From contig CAYQXI010000076.1 in NCBI GenBank assembly GCA_964421575.1, forward strand, positions 1 through 27,270: DNA of 27,270 nucleotides. Reading direction: 5' to 3'. The position numbers were made by a program, and so were the translations under genes. The notes under the pieces are model-generated. The model ran no database searches and had not been told where the DNA came from. It saw nothing but the letters and a program-made list of their open reading frames with translations. Below, piece after piece: positions 23,108-27,270 of this stretch. This stretch comes from JAAOZN01 sp964421575. Lineage in GTDB: Archaea; Thermoproteota; Nitrososphaeria; Nitrososphaerales; JAAOZN01. Positions within the stretch are counted from its first letter, which is position 1; every line of letters begins with the position of its first letter.

Positions 23108-23587
23108 TTGAAGATTCTTCGCATAGATAAGAGGCGTTGCATCGGCTGTATGGCCTGTGTAGTAATATGCAAACAGCTGAAGTCACACAAGGGGTTGGGG
23201 CTCATCTATGTCGAGGAGATTAGTAAAGGCGAGTGGGCACCTACAGTGTGTATGCACTGCCAGCAAGCACCCTGTGTTAACGTATGCCCAGCCGAGGCCA
23301 TAATTAAACTCCCTGATGGTGTGGTGAAGCGGGCTGAGGAGGCAAAATGCCTCGCCTGCCGCAACTGCTACCTTATCTGCCCCTTCGGCGTGCCGAAGAT
23401 AGATGAGCAGAGCAAGCTTATGGTGAAATGCGACCTCTGCCCAGAGAGAAGGGCCAAGGGTCTACTTCCATACTGCGCCACAATCTGCCCAACAGGAGCA
23501 ATACGATACGAAGAAAGCGTAGAGGCGTCGATCGAGAGAAGGATAGAAGCCGCGCAGCGCCTCCTCAGAGCTAAGCCTCTCAAGTAG
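23108..23587 (+). CDS. 4x[4Fe-4S] electron-transfer subunit, second copy
   Basis: A 159-residue DmsB/PsrB-type subunit with 16 cysteines: Cys11/14/17/21, Cys48/51/56/60, Cys81/84/87/91 and Cys108/111/123/127. It is a paralogue of the 20663 protein and shares its layout but has a shorter loop between clusters 1 and 2. The frame is open far upstream into the previous gene, but TTG 23108 is the likely start because GAGGTG sits 6 nt before it and the ferredoxin fold begins at once. It follows the formate dehydrogenase-like gene by 10 nt and is probably its partner. The stop overlaps the convergent cytochrome b gene by 8 bp. Confidence 0.85.
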   Translation: MKILRIDKRRCIGCMACVVICKQLKSHKGLGLIYVEEISKGEWAPTVCMHCQQAPCVNVCPAEAIIKLPDGVVKRAEEAKCLACRNCYLICPFGVPKIDEQSKLMVKCDLCPERRAKGLLPYCATICPTGAIRYEESVEASIERRIEAAQRLLRAKPLK

Positions 23588-24491
23588 CTTGCAGTCTAGT
23601 GACGGAGGGTGCTGCTCTATCGAGTTTAGCGTTGATTATTCTTCTGCATTCGGGGCAGTACTGAAGCAGCCAGCCCTCTGAGAGTTCGCCGACTATTGAT
23701 GTTAGTTCTTGCATCCTAGCTTCTGAGGCAAACGCCCTACCACAGTTTTTACATAACCGCTGCGGCTCCATAGGCTCGTAGGAGAGGTAAAGGTTTACCG
23801 GTATAGCGATCCAACGTAAGAAGAAGTGGAAGAATTTCGTGAATGGAAAGACCGCTAGCGTAGTATAGGCCGCGACCAAGTGGAGGATTTTAAAGCACTC
23901 TAGTTCCCAAGCGGTCCACCCAGCGATTTGATAAAGTTCCTGTAACACAATAGCGGCTATAAGTCCAGATGCCAGAATAATGGTTATGAGGATAATGGGT
24001 AATAGGTTGTATCTATCAAGCTCCTCAGGCGCCTCACTGCGGTAGACCCTTCTTAGGGCAGCTATCACTACACCCGCTAAGATCACTCCTAAGAAGAGAT
24101 AGTGGTAGACCCATGTTGTAGGATTTAATGCGCTTATGAAGAGGTCCCATTCCGAGTAACCAAACATCAGCGGGAAAGCGTGAAAGAAAACAAAGACAAC
24201 GCCTCCGAGGAATATGAAAAAGTGCATAAACCACCTTAAAGGCTCTCTTCTGACAATAAAGAACTGTAGGGCGATATTGGTTATGAGTGTGCGGAAGAAT
24301 TCTGTCACAACTCTATATCCTAACGGGGAAACTCTACCAATCTTCTTCAGCATATAGGCTGTTGGTCTTCTCATCGCCCATTTTAGCCATATCTGATAGA
24401 CAAAGCCGATGATGAAAATGGTGATACCTCCCCAACGCGCTATCAAAACGTAATTCGTGTTAAGGAATTCAAGCAGTTGCTCAGTCAACAC
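23580..24491 (-). CDS. NarI-like cytochrome b membrane protein with C-terminal Cys4 tail
   Basis: A 303-residue membrane protein with about six hydrophobic segments and a NarI/DsrM/HdrE-like layout. Candidate heme-b ligands in or near the membrane are His90 (RWFMHFF), His104 (FFHAFP), His130, His204 (KILHLVAAYT) and His222 in FPFTKFFHFF, a typical NarI-like ending. It probably exchanges electrons between quinones and a soluble redox partner. After the last helix, residues 247-282 hold CKNC and, 28 residues later, CPEC, a zinc-ribbon- or rubredoxin-like tail on the cytosolic side that is unusual for the family. It starts with GTG 24491 or TTG 24488 and shares an AT-rich promoter with the plus-strand neighbour. 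Confidence 0.75.
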   Translation of the reverse strand: MLTEQLLEFLNTNYVLIARWGGITIFIIGFVYQIWLKWAMRRPTAYMLKKIGRVSPLGYRVVTEFFRTLITNIALQFFIVRREPLRWFMHFFIFLGGVVFVFFHAFPLMFGYSEWDLFISALNPTTWVYHYLFLGVILAGVVIAALRRVYRSEAPEELDRYNLLPIILITIILASGLIAAIVLQELYQIAGWTAWELECFKILHLVAAYTTLAVFPFTKFFHFFLRWIAIPVNLYLSYEPMEPQRLCKNCGRAFASEARMQELTSIVGELSEGWLLQYCPECRRIINAKLDRAAPSVTRLQAT

Positions 24492-24507
24492 CTCTTACAA
24501 ACCGCAA

Positions 24508-24522
24508 AAGGTTAAAAAGCTT
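24508..24522. promoter_or_regulatory. Shared divergent TATA region of the two membrane genes
   Basis: GGTTAAAAAGCTTTA lies in the 39-bp gap. It is about 23-26 nt before the minus-strand GTG 24491/TTG 24488. For the plus-strand gene it is only about 16 nt before ATG 24531 but 31 nt before ATG 24546. Confidence 0.45.
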
Positions 24523-24530
24523 TACTTTCC

Positions 24531-25013
24531 ATGGGAAAAGCCGGTATGGTGCTATTTGGTGAGGTTGCAGCTCCACCACTTCTGCTTTTCCACGTCATAT
24601 TCTTTGTGTTAGGCGCCGTAGTTTGGTTTGCTGGGTTTGTGATGATGTTCACAACGTTCAAGCAGAAACGGCTCCAAGAGTTAGCACCGAAGGTGAACAA
24701 GGTTCTCTTCTTAGGCGGGTTATTACTCGCTCTTGGTTTCGTAGCTGGTAGTCTTCTTTACCCAGCTATGCGGGCAGAAATAATAGGTGGCGCGCTCGGT
24801 TTCCACGCAACCCAACCATTCTACTCACTACTCTTCGCGATTAAACAATGGGTAGCAGCGATCGGAGCCCTTGCTGTAGTGGGCAGCATAGCATTCAACT
24901 CTGGAAGTAAAAGATGCGCTTTGATCGCGCTTCTCCTATGCATTGTCGTATTGATCACGATCGTTGTAGATACGATACTCGCGATCATTCTCACCACAAC
25001 AAGCGCCCTCTAA
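24531..25013 (+). CDS. Four-helix membrane protein of unknown function
   Basis: A 160-residue protein with four hydrophobic segments near residues 15-41, 56-77, 95-122 and 127-155. His21 lies within the first helix and His92 just before the third (GALGFHATQPFYS); they could be heme or metal ligands, but this is a guess. No family is recognised. It is divergent from the cytochrome b gene and shares its promoter, which suggests co-expression with the redox genes, perhaps as a membrane anchor. ATG 24546 (residue 6) fits the promoter spacing better than ATG 24531. Confidence 0.55.
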   Translation: MGKAGMVLFGEVAAPPLLLFHVIFFVLGAVVWFAGFVMMFTTFKQKRLQELAPKVNKVLFLGGLLLALGFVAGSLLYPAMRAEIIGGALGFHATQPFYSLLFAIKQWVAAIGALAVVGSIAFNSGSKRCALIALLLCIVVLITIVVDTILAIILTTTSAL

Positions 25014-25092
25014 TAAATGGGCTGCTTAAGTTGATGATGTAACCAAGGGGATCGTAGGGAAGTTCGTTATAGGTGTTATCACGTTAGTAGGC
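25014..25092. other. Short intergenic gap between convergent genes
   Basis: This 79-bp stretch lies between the four-helix protein and the third molybdopterin gene. It contains an open frame with hydrophobic codons but no usual start codon (see rejected items). No stem-loop or T-run terminator is obvious. Confidence 0.4.
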
Positions 25093-27270
25093 CTATTTGT
25101 AGACTTTTACCCTAGTGTCATTGAAGGCCTGCTGCCCAGAGATCGGGTCAGTATACTCTTCACCTACTGGGATGAGTTTATTTGCATTCACACCTACCCC
25201 CTTTGCATAGCGGTTGAATGCCCAGTGGCCAAAGTGTGCGGGTAAGCCCACCACACCAGGCTTGAGCCCCTCAACCACAAAGACTCTCACTTTGGTCTTC
25301 CCAGATGGTGATTCGACCCAGACTTCATCACCATCCTTTATGTTCCTTCTTTCTGCGTCAATGCTGCTGATGATTAGACGTGGCTCTTCGAGTCCTGGTA
25401 CGCCTAGGCCGTATAGCTCCATAAGCCACGGGTTCTGAGCCGTGCGTGAGAGGGTGTGTTCAACGACCTTATAGGTTATTAGACGTAGATCAAAACTTGG
25501 GTCGCTATTATGTCCAGATGGCTCCACATAGATAGGTAGTGGCTGGTAGTATCGGTAGTTCTTCCACTCCAACCCAAGGCGCTCTACTTCCCTTTTTAGA
25601 GCGTCTCCAGCTTCCTTTATCGTCTCTGAGTAGAGGTGGATCCTGTAGACTCTCCCATTCTGCCTATATCTCACATACCTTTGAAGCGGCTTAAGTGCCT
25701 CTGCTTTCACACCATTCTTCTTAAACCATTCGAGATCGTATTCGTCCCCGTAAAGGGAGCGGCAGAGCCTATCTAAGATCTCCTCGTTGGTGTACTTCTC
25801 GTTTAGGTTGAGTTTATATTTGCCTCTTAAACCAAGGCGACGATTAAGGTGATCGTTAAAGCCCCCTTCTCCGTAGAGGAAGCCGACTTTCTCAGCTATA
25901 TCTATCAATATGTCGACTATGTGTCTTGTGTTGTAGAGGGGCTCTACTACCGGTTGTCTAAGAGCATGACCTCTGTGAGTAGGTGTATGAATAGGTACAA
26001 GGTCAAAGCGCTCCAGATAAGTCCTGTCAGGTAAGACTACATCCGCCATCTCAGCCGTTTCACTCATGAAGCAATCTACAGTGAATAGGAACGGCACCTT
26101 CTTGAATGCCTCGATCTGCAGCTCCTCACCCGGTGTCTGCAAGACTGGGTTGGCGTAGTAGATCATCATCGCCTCAACCCTATAGGGGAGGAGATAGCGC
26201 TCTGGTTGAAGTATGCTAAGCGACACCTGCTGTCTTACCCCGTAGTAAGCGAGCGGGTAGAAGCTGTCTTTAAGATCGAACCTCTCCGGCGGAAATCTTA
26301 CGTTATAAGGCGGGGTCTTTAGCATACCACTTATATCGTCTCCTTCTCCTACATTCATCATCGATAACCCCCCCACCGCGTCGATGTTCCCAACCAATAC
26401 GTTGAGAAGGAGTATCGCCCTTGAATAGAGAGCTCCGTGCTGATGCGCGCAAACACCCCTGTAAAATTCTGCCGCAACCGGTCTATAAGGTATTGTATGC
26501 CCTTCTAGCAGCATCGTGCTACCTATCTGTGCTCTTCTACCGAACTCTTCAGCCAAGTCAACTATCCTATCAGCAGGCACCCCTGTAATCCGAGCCGCCT
26601 CCTCAGGCGTATAACGCTCAACGACCTCACATAGTAGCTGGAAAGCAGGCTTACACTCCTTACCATCAATAAGGTAACTACCGGTTAGAGCGGGTTCAAC
26701 ACCTTCAGAATCCCAAGGAACGGCTCTAGACCCCTTCTTATCCCAGATGAGGGGCTTACCACCTCTTCTCAAAAAGTAGCCGCTGCTCACATCCACAAGA
26801 TAGGGTCCGTTAGTCGCGTTCTTGATGAAATCGTAATCCACAAGCCCCTTCTGGATCAAAACGTTTATCATAGCCAATGCGAGGGCGGCGTCCGTACCCG
26901 GGTTTATGCGTATCCACTCATCGGCGACAGCGGCGGAGTTGGAGAGCCTCGGTTCTATCACAATAAGCTTCATACCTCTCTCTCTAGCATCAGCAATGTG
27001 CCTCGCATACCAGAGAAAGAGACTGTTGGACTCAGCAGCTGCTCCGGTACCAAAGAGTAGCAGAAGGTTACAGTTATCTACATCTACTCTATGTCTTGAC
27101 GCACCCCAAGTAAGGGCGTCAGCCACATCGAGCGCAGCCTCGCCGAGGCTACCTCTACCAATATCGTTGACTGAGCCGAAGGCTGACATGAACGCGGCGG
27201 TAAACTCGGGGATCTGGTTTTCGCCGTGCAGTAGAACAAAGGCATTCGGTTTTCTTCTTCTGATCTCTCT
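25093..27270 (-). CDS. Third molybdopterin oxidoreductase, 5' end outside window
   Basis: The frame stays open to the right edge, so the N-terminus, including any Fe-S motif or TAT signal, is not visible; 725 residues are seen. The internal Met at 27189 is not the start. The layout (a long insertion after NGPYLVDVSSGYF, EPALTGSY, then VERYTPEEAARITGVP) and the C-terminal GVNANKL and DPISGQQAFNDTRVKVYK resemble the thiosulfate/polysulfide/tetrathionate/arsenate reductase branch. In that branch a Cys metal ligand follows FGSPN in an S-x-C context. Here the segment reads FGSVNDIGRGSLGEA, with Gly (codon 27142-27144) at the ligand position. It may be a ligand-less enzyme, as arsenite oxidase is. 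Confidence 0.78.
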   Translation of the reverse strand, partial: REIRRRKPNAFVLLHGENQIPEFTAAFMSAFGSVNDIGRGSLGEAALDVADALTWGASRHRVDVDNCNLLLLFGTGAAAESNSLFLWYARHIADARERGMKLIVIEPRLSNSAAVADEWIRINPGTDAALALAMINVLIQKGLVDYDFIKNATNGPYLVDVSSGYFLRRGGKPLIWDKKGSRAVPWDSEGVEPALTGSYLIDGKECKPAFQLLCEVVERYTPEEAARITGVPADRIVDLAEEFGRRAQIGSTMLLEGHTIPYRPVAAEFYRGVCAHQHGALYSRAILLLNVLVGNIDAVGGLSMMNVGEGDDISGMLKTPPYNVRFPPERFDLKDSFYPLAYYGVRQQVSLSILQPERYLLPYRVEAMMIYYANPVLQTPGEELQIEAFKKVPFLFTVDCFMSETAEMADVVLPDRTYLERFDLVPIHTPTHRGHALRQPVVEPLYNTRHIVDILIDIAEKVGFLYGEGGFNDHLNRRLGLRGKYKLNLNEKYTNEEILDRLCRSLYGDEYDLEWFKKNGVKAEALKPLQRYVRYRQNGRVYRIHLYSETIKEAGDALKREVERLGLEWKNYRYYQPLPIYVEPSGHNSDPSFDLRLITYKVVEHTLSRTAQNPWLMELYGLGVPGLEEPRLIISSIDAERRNIKDGDEVWVESPSGKTKVRVFVVEGLKPGVVGLPAHFGHWAFNRYAKGVGVNANKLIPVGEEYTDPISGQQAFNDTRVKVYK

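Noticed and set aside
25030..25245. Plus-strand open frame encoding a hydrophobic stretch (KGIVGKFVIGVITLVGLFV)
   Set aside because: It lacks any ATG, GTG or TTG before the hydrophobic part and then runs antisense through the third molybdopterin gene; it is only worth checking for a frameshift.

Overview
The window is a gene-dense piece of an archaeal chromosome, probably from a thermophilic member of the Thermoproteota/TACK group; I cannot fix the lineage from sequence alone. The archaeal signs are a primase small subunit (PriS) fragment, a full Hef-type helicase/nuclease, a four-subunit pyruvate:ferredoxin oxidoreductase, a DUF123 protein, many TTG/GTG starts, and AT-rich TATA-like boxes about 25-30 nt before start codons (leaderless transcription). 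Genes abut or overlap by a few bases. No stretch over 300 bases lacks a gene. I found no tRNA, rRNA, CRISPR array, insertion sequence or clear terminator.

Left part (1-5704): the C-terminal part of PriS runs in from the left edge and converges on a minus-strand pair, uridine phosphorylase then a PD-(D/E)XK nuclease. A divergent MFS transporter follows, then a minus-strand pair made of a MetE-like protein with altered metal ligands and an intracellular GH13 glycosidase.

Middle part (5761-16524): a membrane-anchored HEXXH metallopeptidase, a small zinc ribbon protein, a small DUF3303-like protein, PduO-type cobalamin adenosyltransferase, the minus-strand operon porC-porD-porA-porB, a SerB-like phosphatase, a 44-residue membrane peptide joined to a DUF123 gene and a HAD phosphatase, a NikR-type nickel regulator with a VTT/DedA membrane protein, and Hef.

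Right part (16645-27270): a redox island. After a class I glutamine amidotransferase comes a plus-strand run: an HdrD-like protein with two CCG domains, a molybdopterin (Mo/W) enzyme of the acetylene hydratase-like clade, a 16-Cys ferredoxin-type subunit, a second molybdopterin enzyme resembling formate dehydrogenase, and a second 16-Cys subunit. A minus-strand NarI-like cytochrome b with a C-terminal Cys4 tail and a plus-strand four-helix membrane protein share a promoter. A third molybdopterin enzyme on the minus strand runs off the right edge. In the second and third enzymes the residue at the expected metal-ligand position is Gly, while the first keeps Cys. This island is the best candidate for an undescribed system: a cytoplasmic electron-transfer assembly mixing a ligand-bearing Mo/W enzyme with ligand-less paralogues and a non-cubane-cluster protein. 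Its substrate is not identifiable from the sequence.
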